64,000 nt of DNA. Origin: Enterobacter dykesii. GTDB lineage: Bacteria > Pseudomonadota > Gammaproteobacteria > Enterobacterales > Enterobacteriaceae. The translations under genes were made by a program, and so were the position numbers. Positions 30,511-39,943 of the stretch are shown here, piece after piece. The stretch lies in the NCBI RefSeq assembly GCF_008364625.2, contig NZ_CP126604.1, positions 3,844,001-3,908,000 on the forward strand, in the 5' to 3' direction. The notes below the pieces were generated by a model that was given only the letters and a program-made list of their open reading frames with translations, was not told the origin of the DNA and ran no database searches. Every line of letters starts with the position of its first letter. Within the stretch, counting starts at the first letter, position 1.

Positions 30511-30530
30511 TTGAGGGCCTCAGCCCTCAA
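30511..30530 (+). terminator. Intra-operon hairpin between rpsU and dnaG
   Basis: TTGAGGGC-ctca-GCCCTCAA follows the rpsU stop. There is no T tract after it, in keeping with a partial terminator or attenuator that lets some transcription reach dnaG. Confidence 0.6.
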
Positions 30531-30621
30531 TTGACAGACAGAGTAATAGTCGTAAGGCCGTGCTTCCGGAAGGAATGCGCGGCTTGTTTTCGTTTATAAG
30601 TCGCTTAAAATTTTGGGGCAT

Positions 30622-32367
30622 ATGGCCGGAAGAATCCCACGCGTTTTCATCAATGACCTGCTTGCCAGAACCGACATCGTCGATCTCATCGACGCGCGGG
30701 TAAAGCTAAAAAAGCAGGGCAAGAACTACCATGCGTGCTGTCCGTTCCATAACGAAAAAACCCCTTCCTTCACCGTAAACGGTGAAAAGCAGTTTTACCA
30801 TTGCTTCGGCTGTGGTGCTCACGGTAATGCCGTTGATTTTTTAATGAACTACGACAAGCTCGAGTTCGTTGAAACCGTCGAAGAGCTGGCGGCGATGCAT
30901 AACCTTGAAGTGCCGTATGAAGCAGGCAGTGGGCCAAGTCAGATCGAGCGCCATCAACGGCAAACGCTGTATCAACTGATGGATGGCCTGAATTCGTTTT
31001 ACCAACAGTCTCTTAAGCAATCTGCGGCTGAGCCTGCGCGTCAGTATCTGAACAAGCGCGGACTGAGCGACGATGTCATTGCGCGTTTCGCTATTGGTTA
31101 CGCCCCGCCCGGCTGGGACAACGTGTTAAAGCGTTTTGGCGGCAATAGCGAAGATCGTAAGTCTCTCATCGATGCAGGCATGCTGGTCACCAACGACCAG
31201 GGACGAAGCTACGACCGCTTCCGCGAACGGGTGATGTTCCCGATCCGCGACAAGCGTGGCCGGGTAATTGGTTTTGGTGGTCGCGTGCTGGGTGATGCCC
31301 TGCCGAAGTACCTTAACTCCCCGGAAACCGATATTTTCCATAAGGGCCGCCAGCTGTACGGCCTTTATGAGGCGCAACAGGATAACGCGGAACCTCCGCG
31401 TCTTCTGGTCGTCGAAGGCTATATGGACGTCGTTGCGCTGGCGCAGTACGACATCAACTACGCGGTTGCGTCGTTAGGTACGTCCACCACCGCCGATCAT
31501 ATTCAACTGCTGTTCCGGGTGACCAACAACGTCATCTGCTGTTACGACGGTGACCGCGCAGGACGCGACGCCGCCTGGCGCGCGCTGGAAACCGCGCTAC
31601 CCTATATGACCGACGGGCGTCAGCTACGCTTTATGTTCCTGCCCGACGGTGAAGACCCGGATACGCTGGTGCGTAAAGAGGGCAAAGCGGCGTTTGAAGC
31701 GCGGATGGAGCAGGCTCAGCCGCTCTCCACGTTTTTGTTTAACAGCCTGATGCCGCAGGTCGATTTGAGTACCCCTGACGGGCGCGCGCAGCTCAGCACG
31801 CTGGCGCTGCCGTTAATCAGCCAGGTGCCCGGCGAAACGCTGCGCATCTATCTGCGTCAGGAGTTAGGCAACAAGCTCGGCATTCTGGATGACAGCCAGC
31901 TTGAACGTTTAATGCCAAAACAGGCTGAAAACGGTGCGGTTCGCCCCGCGCCTCAGCTAAAACGCACAACCATGCGTATACTGATAGGGTTGCTGGTCCA
32001 AAACCCCGAGCTCGCACCGCAGGTGCCGTCGCTGGCGGGTTTAAACCACGAAAAATTGCCCGGACTTGGCTTATTTTCAGAACTGGTCAACACGTGTTTG
32101 TCTCAGCCAGGTCTGACCACCGGACAACTTTTAGAGCATTATCGCGGCACAAAAGAGGCCGCTACCCTTGAAAAATTGTCGATGTGGGACGATATAGCAG
32201 ATAAGGACATTACAGAAAAAACGTTCACCGACTCACTCAACCATATGTTTGATTCGATGCTTGAGCTGCGCCAGGAAGAGTTGATAGCTCGCGAGCGCAC
32301 ACACGGTTTAAGCAGCGAAGAACGCCGGGAGCTCTGGATGATTAACCAGGAACTGGCGAAGAAATAA
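30622..32367 (+). CDS. dnaG: DNA primase
   Basis: Makes RNA primers at the replication fork with DnaB. ATG at 30622 (MAGRIPRVFINDLLAR) gives 581 residues, the E. coli length. The N-terminal zinc-binding domain is visible (HACCPFHNEKTPSF ... FYHCFGCG, residues 38-65). A central TOPRIM fold follows (VVEGYMDVVAL near 262; CYDGDRAGRDA near 307), then a C-terminal DnaB-interacting helical domain ending SSEERRELWMINQELAKK. It lies between rpsU and rpoD. Confidence 0.98.
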   Translation: MAGRIPRVFINDLLARTDIVDLIDARVKLKKQGKNYHACCPFHNEKTPSFTVNGEKQFYHCFGCGAHGNAVDFLMNYDKLEFVETVEELAAMHNLEVPYEAGSGPSQIERHQRQTLYQLMDGLNSFYQQSLKQSAAEPARQYLNKRGLSDDVIARFAIGYAPPGWDNVLKRFGGNSEDRKSLIDAGMLVTNDQGRSYDRFRERVMFPIRDKRGRVIGFGGRVLGDALPKYLNSPETDIFHKGRQLYGLYEAQQDNAEPPRLLVVEGYMDVVALAQYDINYAVASLGTSTTADHIQLLFRVTNNVICCYDGDRAGRDAAWRALETALPYMTDGRQLRFMFLPDGEDPDTLVRKEGKAAFEARMEQAQPLSTFLFNSLMPQVDLSTPDGRAQLSTLALPLISQVPGETLRIYLRQELGNKLGILDDSQLERLMPKQAENGAVRPAPQLKRTTMRILIGLLVQNPELAPQVPSLAGLNHEKLPGLGLFSELVNTCLSQPGLTTGQLLEHYRGTKEAATLEKLSMWDDIADKDITEKTFTDSLNHMFDSMLELRQEELIARERTHGLSSEERRELWMINQELAKK

Positions 32368-32521
32368 AGAAATTTAACGGCTTAAGTGCCGAATATCGAT
32401 CGGGAAGCCCCCGGCAGCCGCACTGAGAGGCAGCGGCAAAAATATAAGTACGCCCTCGCTTTAAAGGTTGGCAGCCCCATCGCCGACACCAATCAAACGA
32501 ATTAAGTGTGGATACCGTCTT

Positions 32522-34369
32522 ATGGAGCAAAACCCGCAGTCACAGCTGAAACTTCTTGTCCAACGTGGTAAGGAGCAAGGCTATCTGACCTATGCCGAGG
32601 TCAATGACCATCTGCCGGAAGATATCGTCGATTCAGATCAAATCGAAGATATCATCCAAATGATCAATGACATGGGCATTCAGGTGATGGAAGAAGCACC
32701 GGATGCCGATGATCTGTTGCTGGCTGAAACCTCCAACAACACTGACGAAGATGCGGAAGAAGCTGCTGCACAGGTACTGTCCAGCGTGGAATCTGAAATC
32801 GGGCGTACCACTGACCCGGTCCGCATGTACATGCGCGAAATGGGTACCGTTGAACTGTTGACCCGCGAAGGCGAAATTGACATCGCAAAACGCATCGAAG
32901 ACGGGATCAACCAGGTTCAGTGCTCCGTTGCCGAGTACCCGGAAGCGATCACCTATCTGCTGGAGCAGTACGATCGCGTTGAAGCGGAAGAAGCGCGCCT
33001 GTCTGACCTGATCACCGGTTTTGTCGACCCGAACGCTGAAGAAGATATGGCGCCTACCGCCACTCACGTCGGTTCTGAACTGTCTCAGGAAGAGATGGAT
33101 GATGACGAAGACGAAGATGAGGAAGAGAGCGACGACGACACCGCGGACGATGACAACAGCATCGACCCGGAGCTGGCGCGTGAGAAGTTTGCCGAGCTGC
33201 GTACCCAGTACGAAGTGACGCGTGACACCATCAAAGCGAAAGGCCGCAGCCATGCCGCCGCTCAGGAAGAGATCCTGAAGCTGTCTGAAGTATTCAAACA
33301 GTTCCGCCTGGTGCCAAAACAGTTCGACTACCTGGTGAACAGCATGCGCGTAATGATGGATCGCGTACGTACCCAGGAGCGCATCATCATGAAGCTGTGC
33401 GTTGAGCAGTGCAAAATGCCGAAGAAGAACTTCATCACCCTCTTCACCGGCAACGAAACCAGCGAAACCTGGTTCAACGCGGCTATCGCGATGAACAAGC
33501 CGTGGTCTGAAAAACTGCACGACGTGAAGGACGATGTGCATCGCGGCCTGCAGAAACTGCATCAGATTGAAGAAGAGACCGGCCTGACCATCGAGCAGGT
33601 TAAAGACATCAACCGTCGTATGTCCATCGGTGAAGCGAAAGCCCGCCGTGCGAAGAAAGAGATGGTTGAAGCTAACTTGCGTCTGGTTATCTCTATCGCC
33701 AAGAAATACACCAACCGTGGCCTGCAGTTCCTGGATCTGATTCAGGAAGGCAACATTGGTCTGATGAAAGCGGTAGATAAGTTTGAATACCGTCGTGGTT
33801 ACAAGTTCTCCACCTACGCAACCTGGTGGATCCGTCAGGCTATCACCCGCTCTATCGCGGATCAGGCGCGCACCATCCGTATTCCGGTGCATATGATTGA
33901 GACCATCAACAAGCTCAACCGTATCTCCCGCCAGATGCTGCAGGAGATGGGCCGCGAGCCGACGCCGGAAGAGCTGGCCGAGCGCATGCTGATGCCGGAA
34001 GACAAGATCCGTAAAGTGCTGAAGATCGCCAAAGAGCCAATCTCCATGGAAACACCAATCGGTGATGATGAAGATTCGCATCTGGGTGATTTCATCGAGG
34101 ATACCACCCTCGAGCTGCCGCTGGACTCTGCGACCACCGAGAGCCTGCGCGCTGCGACGCACGACGTTCTGGCTGGCCTGACCGCCCGTGAAGCGAAAGT
34201 CCTGCGTATGCGTTTCGGTATTGATATGAACACCGACCACACGCTGGAAGAAGTGGGTAAACAGTTCGACGTTACCCGCGAACGTATCCGTCAGATCGAA
34301 GCGAAGGCGCTGCGTAAGCTGCGTCATCCAAGCCGCTCTGAAGTGCTGCGTAGCTTCCTGGACGATTAA
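32522..34369 (+). CDS. rpoD: RNA polymerase primary sigma factor (sigma 70)
   Basis: The housekeeping sigma factor. ATG at 32522 ([16 protein letters not shown]) gives 615 residues, close to E. coli's 613. Region 1.1 is at the N-terminus, followed by the acidic non-conserved insert ([14 protein letters not shown] near 200). Region 2 contains [20 protein letters not shown] and [10 protein letters not shown] near 405-440, and region 4 has the [20 protein letters not shown] helix-turn-helix near 575. The 154-base dnaG-rpoD spacer is where E. coli mRNA is processed by RNase E; I did not map a site here. Confidence 0.98.
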   Translation: MEQNPQSQLKLLVQRGKEQGYLTYAEVNDHLPEDIVDSDQIEDIIQMINDMGIQVMEEAPDADDLLLAETSNNTDEDAEEAAAQVLSSVESEIGRTTDPVRMYMREMGTVELLTREGEIDIAKRIEDGINQVQCSVAEYPEAITYLLEQYDRVEAEEARLSDLITGFVDPNAEEDMAPTATHVGSELSQEEMDDDEDEDEEESDDDTADDDNSIDPELAREKFAELRTQYEVTRDTIKAKGRSHAAAQEEILKLSEVFKQFRLVPKQFDYLVNSMRVMMDRVRTQERIIMKLCVEQCKMPKKNFITLFTGNETSETWFNAAIAMNKPWSEKLHDVKDDVHRGLQKLHQIEEETGLTIEQVKDINRRMSIGEAKARRAKKEMVEANLRLVISIAKKYTNRGLQFLDLIQEGNIGLMKAVDKFEYRRGYKFSTYATWWIRQAITRSIADQARTIRIPVHMIETINKLNRISRQMLQEMGREPTPEELAERMLMPEDKIRKVLKIAKEPISMETPIGDDEDSHLGDFIEDTTLELPLDSATTESLRAATHDVLAGLTAREAKVLRMRFGIDMNTDHTLEEVGKQFDVTRERIRQIEAKALRKLRHPSRSEVLRSFLDD

Positions 34370-34384
34370 TCGGTCCTGACAGTG

Positions 34385-34413
34385 AAAAAGCTCCCAATCG
34401 GGAGCTTTTTTTT
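34385..34413 (+). terminator. Terminator of rpoD
   Basis: AGCTCCC-aatc-GGGAGCT with flanking A5 and T8 runs, 15 bases after the rpoD stop codon; strong in both directions. Confidence 0.92.
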
Positions 34414-34420
34414 GTGTATT

Positions 34421-34464
34421 CTCTCTCCCTGTGGGAGAGGGTCAGGGCGAGGGCATCAGGCCGC
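34421..34464. repeat. Dispersed palindromic repeat, copy 5
   Basis: CTCTCTCCC-tgt-GGGAGAGGG followed by TCAGGGCGAGGGCATCAGGC, a full-length unit between the rpoD terminator and the mug stop codon. Confidence 0.75.
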
Positions 34465-34471
34465 AGAGACC

Positions 34472-34978
34472 CTAAAGCCCCCGCACCATCAGCGCCTCAT
34501 CCAGCTCGCGATACGCCTCAACCAGCTTATCCAGCGTCGCCCTGTTGAGCCCGCTCGGGTTCGGCAGCACCCACACCTGCGTAACGCCAATCATGATGCT
34601 CTGCTTGCCCCACTGCGTTCCGCGCTGGCTAAACGCCTGCTCGTAGGCCTGCTTGCCGAGGATCGCCAGCGCGGCCGGCTGGTAGTCTTCAATTTTCTTC
34701 ACCAGCTCCCGCCCGCCGCTGCGCAGCTCATGCAGGTTGACCTCACTTGCCTGCACCGTAGGCCGCTCGACCAGCATGGTAATTCCGCAGCGCGTGTCCA
34801 GCAAATGCTGTTCCTCTTCGGGCTTGAGTAGCCTGTCGGTAAACCCGGCCTGGTAGATCACCTTCCAGAAGCGATTGCCCGGATGGGCAAAGTGAAAACC
34901 GGTGTGCGCCGAGGACTTACCCGGGTTGATTCCGCAGAACACCACCCGCAGGCCAGGGGCCAGAATATCGTTGATCAT
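34472..34978 (-). CDS. mug: G/U mismatch-specific DNA glycosylase
   Basis: Removes uracil and ethenocytosine opposite guanine during base excision repair. The 168-residue protein is a member of the uracil-DNA glycosylase superfamily. [18 protein letters not shown] near residue 15 supplies the GINPG catalytic-loop Asn, and [10 protein letters not shown] near 138 is the second conserved loop. It is convergent with rpoD and divergent from ileX, the E. coli arrangement. Confidence 0.96.
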   Translation of the reverse strand: MINDILAPGLRVVFCGINPGKSSAHTGFHFAHPGNRFWKVIYQAGFTDRLLKPEEEQHLLDTRCGITMLVERPTVQASEVNLHELRSGGRELVKKIEDYQPAALAILGKQAYEQAFSQRGTQWGKQSIMIGVTQVWVLPNPSGLNRATLDKLVEAYRELDEALMVRGL

Positions 34979-35102
34979 CTTTACTCCCGCTGATACATCG
35001 TTATGGAAGTATAAAGGATTGATTATGCGTTGTTTATAAAAACAGCAGGCAGGTGTGAATGGCTGGATTGCTGCGGGGAGTTACTTTATAATTCACCGCC
35101 AC

Positions 35103-35178
35103 GGCCCCTTAGCTCAGTGGTTAGAGCAGGCGACTCATAATCGCTTGGTCGCTGGTTCAAGTCCAGCAGGGGCCACCA
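35103..35178 (+). tRNA. ileX: tRNA-Ile2 (anticodon CAU, lysidine type)
   Basis: 76 bases with genomic CCA, folding into a standard cloverleaf: acceptor GGCCCCT/AGGGGCC, D-arm around AGCTCAGTGGTTAGAGC, anticodon arm CGACT-CAT-AATCG, and TTCAAGT in the T loop. The CAT anticodon, and near identity to E. coli ileX next to mug, indicate a tRNA whose C34 is changed to lysidine by TilS to read AUA. The 3' 46 bases (35133-35178) lie inside attL, so the functional 3' half is supplied by the integrated element. Confidence 0.95.
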
Positions 35179-35186
35179 AATTTTAG
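35133..35186 (+). repeat. attL (54 bp direct repeat in ileX)
   Basis: Starts at ACTCATAATCGCTTGG in the anticodon arm and runs through the CCA end to AAATTTTAG. An identical 54-base copy lies at 55312-55365. The first base left of each copy differs, which fixes the boundary. Confidence 0.93.
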
Positions 35187-35204
35187 TTTTAGAATCATAT
35201 GATT

Positions 35205-35230
35205 AAGCCACTCGACTGAGTGGCTTTTTT
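35205..35230 (+). terminator. Terminator behind ileX, element-borne copy
   Basis: AAGCCACTC-gact-GAGTGGCTT followed by T6. A near-copy with a different loop follows attR, so the element restores both the tRNA end and a terminator on integration. Confidence 0.85.
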
Positions 35231-35259
35231 ATTGGTTTTTTGAGCCGGTAACGCAGCCG

Positions 35260-35460
35260 CTAACCGTGGTTCAGCGAAGCCGTTCGGACACGCTCAGAGG
35301 CGCCCGGGGTCGCGATCAGGCGCTCCACGGACTCCATCGTCACGAACGTACAGCTGCAGTCCACATTGGTGCACTGATGATAGCGTTCTTTGGTATTTTC
35401 ACTGAGATAGCGACTGGTACGCGCATGCGCAGAGTGCTTGCACTTAGGACAATGAAACAT
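35260..35460 (-). CDS. ogr: Ogr/Delta-type late transcription activator
   Basis: A 66-residue zinc-finger activator of P2-family late promoters (Ogr of P2, B of 186). Starting at 35460 (MFHCPKCKHSAHARTSRY) gives the family start. An in-frame start four codons upstream is possible. The zinc site is CPKC near residues 4-7 and C...DCSC near 32-38. In P2-like phages it binds a dyad at -55 and contacts RNA polymerase. It is the last gene of the tail cluster before attL, its normal place, and presumably drives the sites noted before X, V and FI. Confidence 0.9.
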   Translation of the reverse strand: MFHCPKCKHSAHARTSRYLSENTKERYHQCTNVDCSCTFVTMESVERLIATPGASERVRTASLNHG

Positions 35461-35527
35461 GTACCCCTCCACTTAATTCACATTTTGTGAATCAATAATA
35501 CCCAAAACAAAACCAATAGCAACTACA

Positions 35528-36682
35528 TTACTCACTATCAACAGTAAATTTTTCGTCGCTGACGTTCAGCTCAAGCTTAAGCTGCGTGGTAAACCCGCTA
35601 TCGTTGAGGGTATGCACCACCTCGCTGATGATCCACGCCTGCTCGTCAATGACGCGTTTAAAACCGTTTACCAGCACGGGCGTTTCAGGGAACAGATCGG
35701 CGCGTCCCAGCGCAAGCTGGATGGAAAACCCCACGGTTCCCCGCTGAAGCGTGCGCCACTTCGCCTCTGCGGCCCTAAGCGCCTGCTCTTCAGAAGCATA
35801 AACCGTGGTGAGCTCAAATACGTTTTCCGCCGATCCCACCAGCCTCTCTTGCGGTTTCTGCTCCTTGCCCCCTGCTTCCGCTACCGGTGCGGCGGCATTC
35901 GGGTGCTGCAGTGCTTCTGTCGGCTGACCTCCGGGCTGACGAAAAATACTCAATTGAGGATTTTGTTGTTTAGGGTCACGCGTTTGCAGCCATTTGGCCG
36001 TTACGCCGGAATAATTTTCACGGTCAGCGACGGAAAAAAGGTGCCGATCGCCATCCCCACGCTCAATCATCATTAAGGAAAGCGGATTGCCGCTGGCCGT
36101 CACGGCCTGCCCCGCTTTCATAAAGATAATCTGCCCGGCTTTGATTGAAACAAATGCCCCATTACGTTCGGCAAGGCGCGAGAGAAACGCCGCGTCAGTC
36201 TCCTGAGACTGGTCAATATGAGAGATGGCGATGGATGCAAGCCCCGCCGCGACGCTGGCGGTCAACTGGTTACGCTGAGCAATGGTATCGACTATCGCGC
36301 CAATCGTCGTGTCATGCCAAGACTGTTCGCGCCGCACGTTTAGCTTCCCACGAAAATCTGCGCTGCATCCCCGGATGGTCAGCGTGTCCGGCGCACCCCG
36401 GAATTCAATCGCATCTATCGTAAAGTCCCCTTTCTCCTCGAGCGGAGTTCCCTCCCATCCCAGCCATAAGGAGAGCCTTGCCCCCCGGGCAGGCAAGTCC
36501 AGCAGCCCGTCGGAATCATCCAGCAGAATATCCAGCTGATCGGCTTCCAGCCCCCGTTTGTCGGTCATGGTCAGGCTGATAAGACGATGGCTGAAATTTT
36601 GCGTGATATCACGATCGTCAAGCTTAAGCATAAAATCAGGGGCGATTTTTCCACCCGCCCGGATATTCATTTCGGCGATCAT
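35528..36682 (-). CDS. Tail hub protein gpD (late control D)
   Basis: A 384-residue P2 gpD homologue, the baseplate hub that resembles VgrG gp27-like domains and links spike and tube. Recognised by its place at the end of the tail operon and by its sequence (FMLKLDDRDITQNFSHRLIS; LSRLAERNGAFVSIKAGQII near 165; TVYASEEQALRAAEAKW near 293). P2 gpD is about the same length. Its ATG overlaps the stop of U (ATGA). It also carries the antirepressor-like late control name in P2, but the structural role is the secure one. Confidence 0.92.
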   Translation of the reverse strand: MIAEMNIRAGGKIAPDFMLKLDDRDITQNFSHRLISLTMTDKRGLEADQLDILLDDSDGLLDLPARGARLSLWLGWEGTPLEEKGDFTIDAIEFRGAPDTLTIRGCSADFRGKLNVRREQSWHDTTIGAIVDTIAQRNQLTASVAAGLASIAISHIDQSQETDAAFLSRLAERNGAFVSIKAGQIIFMKAGQAVTASGNPLSLMMIERGDGDRHLFSVADRENYSGVTAKWLQTRDPKQQNPQLSIFRQPGGQPTEALQHPNAAAPVAEAGGKEQKPQERLVGSAENVFELTTVYASEEQALRAAEAKWRTLQRGTVGFSIQLALGRADLFPETPVLVNGFKRVIDEQAWIISEVVHTLNDSGFTTQLKLELNVSDEKFTVDSE

Positions 36683-37143
36683 CCCACCAGCCCTCCAATG
36701 CTATTCCGTGCGCTTTCCACCAGCTCTGAGGCCTGCGTTCGCAGGTCGCCAAACGTCGTCATCAGCGATTCGTCCACGCGTTTTAGCGACAGGGTAAACT
36801 CAATTTTTCGGGCGGTACCGTCACTGTAAAAATCCGAATGCGTGTGGGTGACTTTCTCAATGACAAACATGCCGTGAATGATGCCGGTACCGTCTATCAA
36901 CGGCCATGCCCGGCCCTCATTTGCCATCAGCTCAACCGCCTTGAGTGAAAGCCGCCCTCCCGTGAGTTCCGGGTAAAGTAAGCCGGAGAGGCTAAAGGAT
37001 GTCTCACCTTCGCCAAGGTACTGCCAGGCTTTGGGTTTCCCGATGCGAGCGCTGGATGCCCAGCGGTAGTCTTTTGTGAATATCATTGACTGATACGGTA
37101 AGGTACGTCGTTCAAAGACAAACAGACCCAGCACCATTAACAT
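36679..37143 (-). CDS. Tail terminator-like protein gpU
   Basis: A 154-residue P2 gpU homologue needed to complete the tail. ATG at 37143 (MLMVLGLFVFERRTLPYQ) follows GGAGAG; an upstream in-frame start would lie within the end of T. WASSARIGKPKAWQYLG near residue 31 and TLSLKRVDE near 122 match the family. It is translationally coupled to D. Confidence 0.92.
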   Translation of the reverse strand: MLMVLGLFVFERRTLPYQSMIFTKDYRWASSARIGKPKAWQYLGEGETSFSLSGLLYPELTGGRLSLKAVELMANEGRAWPLIDGTGIIHGMFVIEKVTHTHSDFYSDGTARKIEFTLSLKRVDESLMTTFGDLRTQASELVESARNSIGGLVG

Positions 37144-37154
37144 TTTCTCTCTCC

Positions 37155-39434
37155 TCAACTATACATAAAGCTGGATTGCTGCCGTCTCGCTTTATCCTGT
37201 TCAATGTTATCTATCGTCTCCCGGATTTGACGCGTCAGATCCGTTCCGGAGGCCGTGCTCCCCTGCAGCGTGATGTGATATTCGCTTTTACTCTGATCGA
37301 CGTAAGAGCGTCCTCCAGTAGCGATGGTCGGCTGATACTCCAGGCTGCCGCCAGAGATCCCCGCGCCCGGAATATAAGCGCTGCCCGCCGGTGAAGATGC
37401 CGCTTCAGCTTTTGCCGCAGCGGCGTCGAGATCGCCCGACTCGTTTTTGATAAGACCGAGTTTCTCCAGCAGCCAGCTGGCCTTGCCGCTCAGGCTGTTA
37501 AAGAGATCAAGCGGTGCCATTAACGCATCGCCCAGCGCCTGACCAAAAATCACGCCAGCGTTTTTACAGCCATCCAGCGTTTCCTGCGTCGCCTTGATCG
37601 GCGTAATCAAGTCGGTGAACCATTGCCAGATACCGCCCAGCTTCTCCGAGATAGCGTCAAATACCGCCATCACCGGTGAAAACAGCGCACCCAGCGGTGC
37701 GAAAGCCGTCGAAAGCCCTTCCATCACCCCGCCAAAAAAGGCACTGATGGGCTCCCAGTATTTAAAAATCAGTAAGGCGCCGGCAGCAATCGCCGCGCCA
37801 AGGGCAATCACCGGCCAGCTAAGCGCGCCCAGCACCGTCATGATGGCGCCGCCCACCACGCTGAATACCGTTCCCAACATCCCGGCCGCGGTAATCACCA
37901 TATTGACGCCCGTCAGAACCGGGCCGATAACCGTGCCTACGCCACCCAGCACGCCAGCAAACGCCTGCGCGCCGACAACGATGCTGGCGAGGGTCTGCGT
38001 CAGCTCAGGGTTGGCATTCACCCAAAGGGAGGCCGTGCCAAGCCAGCCGGTTGCGGTTGTTATCAGGTTGCGTAGAGCGCCATCCGCTTTATCAAATACA
38101 TCAATCTTCAACCCGTTCCACGCGGCCTGGAATCGGTTGATATCGCCGTCAAGATTATCGGTCTGCACGGAAGCCGCGAGCGCGGTACTGCCCTTTGCCC
38201 CCTGCAACTGCTGGCGTTTTTCATCAAGCGATCCATCACCCGCAGCGGAAGCCAGCGCCCCCGCGGCTTTTATGGCATCCGGAGTCTGAACATGGCGCAA
38301 CATCGCGCTGAGCGCGTCCCCGGCGGCAGCGCCTTTCATTCCTTTTTCTGCCAGAACGCCCAGCAGCGCGGTTGTCTCTTCAAGCCCCATACCGGCGGCA
38401 TCCGCAGCGGGCGCAGCGGAGGTGACGGCCGCCACCATCTCAGCGAGGCTGGTATTCGAAGAGGTAAAACCGCGCGTAAGCACATCTGCGATGCGTCCCG
38501 CATCCGCATCGGCCAGGCTATACGCGGCCTGCGTGCTGGCGATCATATCGGCCGCTTTAGCCGCGTCGACACTCCCCGCCAGGCTGAGGTTGACCGTTGG
38601 CGCGGTGGCCGCAAGCAGCCCATCGGCGTCATAGCCTGAACGAGCCAGTTCGGTTTGTGCCCGGAGGACCGTATCTGCAGGTACTCCGGTCCTGGCACTG
38701 ACCTCCCGCGCCTGCTGGCGAATGGCCTCAAGCCGGGAGTCCCCCTTCGCCAGGCCAAGGTTTGCCTGAATGGCCGACATCTGCTTTTCAAAGCTGATGC
38801 CAGGGGCGATAAACCGGGACGTCTGGTCAAAGCCCGCTTTTGCCATGCCCACGCCCGCATTCGCAAGCTGACGCACCCGCGCGGTAACGCGTTTGCCTGA
38901 CTCGTAGCGATTCTGAACGGTACTCAGCCGCTCCTGCTGCTGATTGACGCGGGCCAGCGCATCCCGCTGTCGGTTAAGCTGCTGCGTTTTTTCGCTGATG
39001 TGACTTTTTAAACGACGTTCATCCGACGAGAGCGTGCGCGTATTCACTCCCGCCTGAGCGAGTTCAGTACGCTGACGCTGTACCGAGTAGCGTAAGCTGT
39101 TGTACTCATGCTTCAGGTCGACTGCCGATTTTCGGGCTGCAGTCAGCGCATCAGCCTGCGCCTGGGTGGGGTTTTGCGTGTTTTTAAACTGTACCGCCAG
39201 CGCCGCGGCCTGCTGTTTCGCCTGAGCAAGCGACTGCTCCGTCGTGGCGAGCCGGGCATTTGCTTTTCTGAAGCCGTTAATGCGCCCCGCCTGCTCATCG
39301 AGCGCCCCCAGCGCCGTCTGCACATCGCGGATATCGCTCGCGAGAGTGAGGCTGGCGTTCTGGAGAGCGTTAAGCGGTCGGGTTGCCCGGTCGACTGCCT
39401 TAAGCAGCTCCTGAAGACTGACATTATTACTCAT
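37155..39434 (-). CDS. Tail tape measure protein gpT
   Basis: A 759-residue tape measure protein that sets tail length and is probably ejected into the target envelope. The N-terminal third is coiled coil (LAQAKQQAAALAVQFKNTQN; KTQQLNRQRDALARVNQQQ). A TMP domain starts near residue 215 (LGLAKGDSRLEAIRQQARE), and hydrophobic stretches lie near 480-570 (ASIVVGAQAFAGVLGGVGTV). P2 gpT is about 815 residues as I recall, so the tail may be slightly shorter. Its start overlaps the end of the E' frame, as in P2. Confidence 0.92.
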   Translation of the reverse strand: MSNNVSLQELLKAVDRATRPLNALQNASLTLASDIRDVQTALGALDEQAGRINGFRKANARLATTEQSLAQAKQQAAALAVQFKNTQNPTQAQADALTAARKSAVDLKHEYNSLRYSVQRQRTELAQAGVNTRTLSSDERRLKSHISEKTQQLNRQRDALARVNQQQERLSTVQNRYESGKRVTARVRQLANAGVGMAKAGFDQTSRFIAPGISFEKQMSAIQANLGLAKGDSRLEAIRQQAREVSARTGVPADTVLRAQTELARSGYDADGLLAATAPTVNLSLAGSVDAAKAADMIASTQAAYSLADADAGRIADVLTRGFTSSNTSLAEMVAAVTSAAPAADAAGMGLEETTALLGVLAEKGMKGAAAGDALSAMLRHVQTPDAIKAAGALASAAGDGSLDEKRQQLQGAKGSTALAASVQTDNLDGDINRFQAAWNGLKIDVFDKADGALRNLITTATGWLGTASLWVNANPELTQTLASIVVGAQAFAGVLGGVGTVIGPVLTGVNMVITAAGMLGTVFSVVGGAIMTVLGALSWPVIALGAAIAAGALLIFKYWEPISAFFGGVMEGLSTAFAPLGALFSPVMAVFDAISEKLGGIWQWFTDLITPIKATQETLDGCKNAGVIFGQALGDALMAPLDLFNSLSGKASWLLEKLGLIKNESGDLDAAAAKAEAASSPAGSAYIPGAGISGGSLEYQPTIATGGRSYVDQSKSEYHITLQGSTASGTDLTRQIRETIDNIEQDKARRQQSSFMYS

Positions 39435-39546
39435 GGTGGTTTCCGCTTCGCTGCAGCGCTTTTTCGCGCCATAAGAGGAGTTCGGTCACGCTAAGGGAGT
39501 ACAGTTCTGACGGCGGCCAGTGAAAGATCACCGCGATATCCGCCAT
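39427..39546 (-). CDS. gpE' (GpE family tail protein), read by -1 frameshift from E
   Basis: A 39-residue frame MADIAVIFHWPPSELYSLSV ... ending SGNHHE, the typical GpE-family sequence. It is open upstream without a stop as far as the slippery site inside E, so it is most likely made as the C-terminal part of an E+E' fusion (about 39427-39887 with a -1 shift at 39600-39606), as in P2. This chaperone-like product is thought to load onto the tape measure protein. The frame ends over the T start codon. Confidence 0.85.
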   Translation of the reverse strand: MADIAVIFHWPPSELYSLSVTELLLWREKALQRSGNHHE

Positions 39547-39578
39547 CAGATCGTCGACCGACACATTTTCGGGAAATT

Positions 39579-39887
39579 TCAGCGAGCCGAAGCCGGTGAC
39601 AAAAAACCGATCACCTTACCTGCAAAAGAGAGCAGATCGCAGGCATCCAGGCGCGCAACCTCATGCTCGGTCAGCGCCGGCGAGGTCATTCGCGGCAGCA
39701 CCTTAATCAGCGCATCAACGTCAGATTGCGCCAGCGACGCCAGCGATACGCCGCGCAGGGTCCCCGCATTGGGTTTTGCGACGGTCACTTTTTCGATTTT
39801 TTGCTCGCCGCGCTGAACGGGGCTATCAAGCGTGACGATATGTGGGTTTTCACTTTCGTTCATGGCGGTATCGTTGATATTTTCCAT
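39579..39887 (-). CDS. Tail assembly protein gpE
   Basis: A 102-residue P2 gpE homologue, a tail assembly chaperone. The conserved part is RGVSLASLAQSDVDALIKVL and HEVARLDACDLLSFAGKVIG. The zero-frame product ends FLSPASAR; ribosomes slipping at TTTTTTG continue into E'. It lies between the tube gene FII and the tape measure gene T, the standard place. Confidence 0.9.
   Translation of the reverse strand: MENINDTAMNESENPHIVTLDSPVQRGEQKIEKVTVAKPNAGTLRGVSLASLAQSDVDALIKVLPRMTSPALTEHEVARLDACDLLSFAGKVIGFLSPASAR
39600..39606 (-). promoter_or_regulatory. Slippery heptamer for programmed -1 frameshift (E to E')
   Basis: On the minus strand T-TTT-TTG within GGT TTT TTG, twelve codons before the point where the -1 frame reaches the E' ATG region. 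P2 uses the same T-TTT-TTG heptamer for E+E'. Shifting is inferred from this match and from the uninterrupted -1 frame. Confidence 0.75.
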
Positions 39888-39943
39888 TTCGTTACTCTTC
39901 TGAAAGTTAACTCACCGGCCGGTAATCCCGGCCGGTTAAAGGG

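Noticed and set aside
32633..34327. 564-codon open frame opposite rpoD
   Set aside because: It is the shadow of a highly conserved sigma factor gene; no ribosome site, no family similarity, and its open state follows from rpoD codon use.
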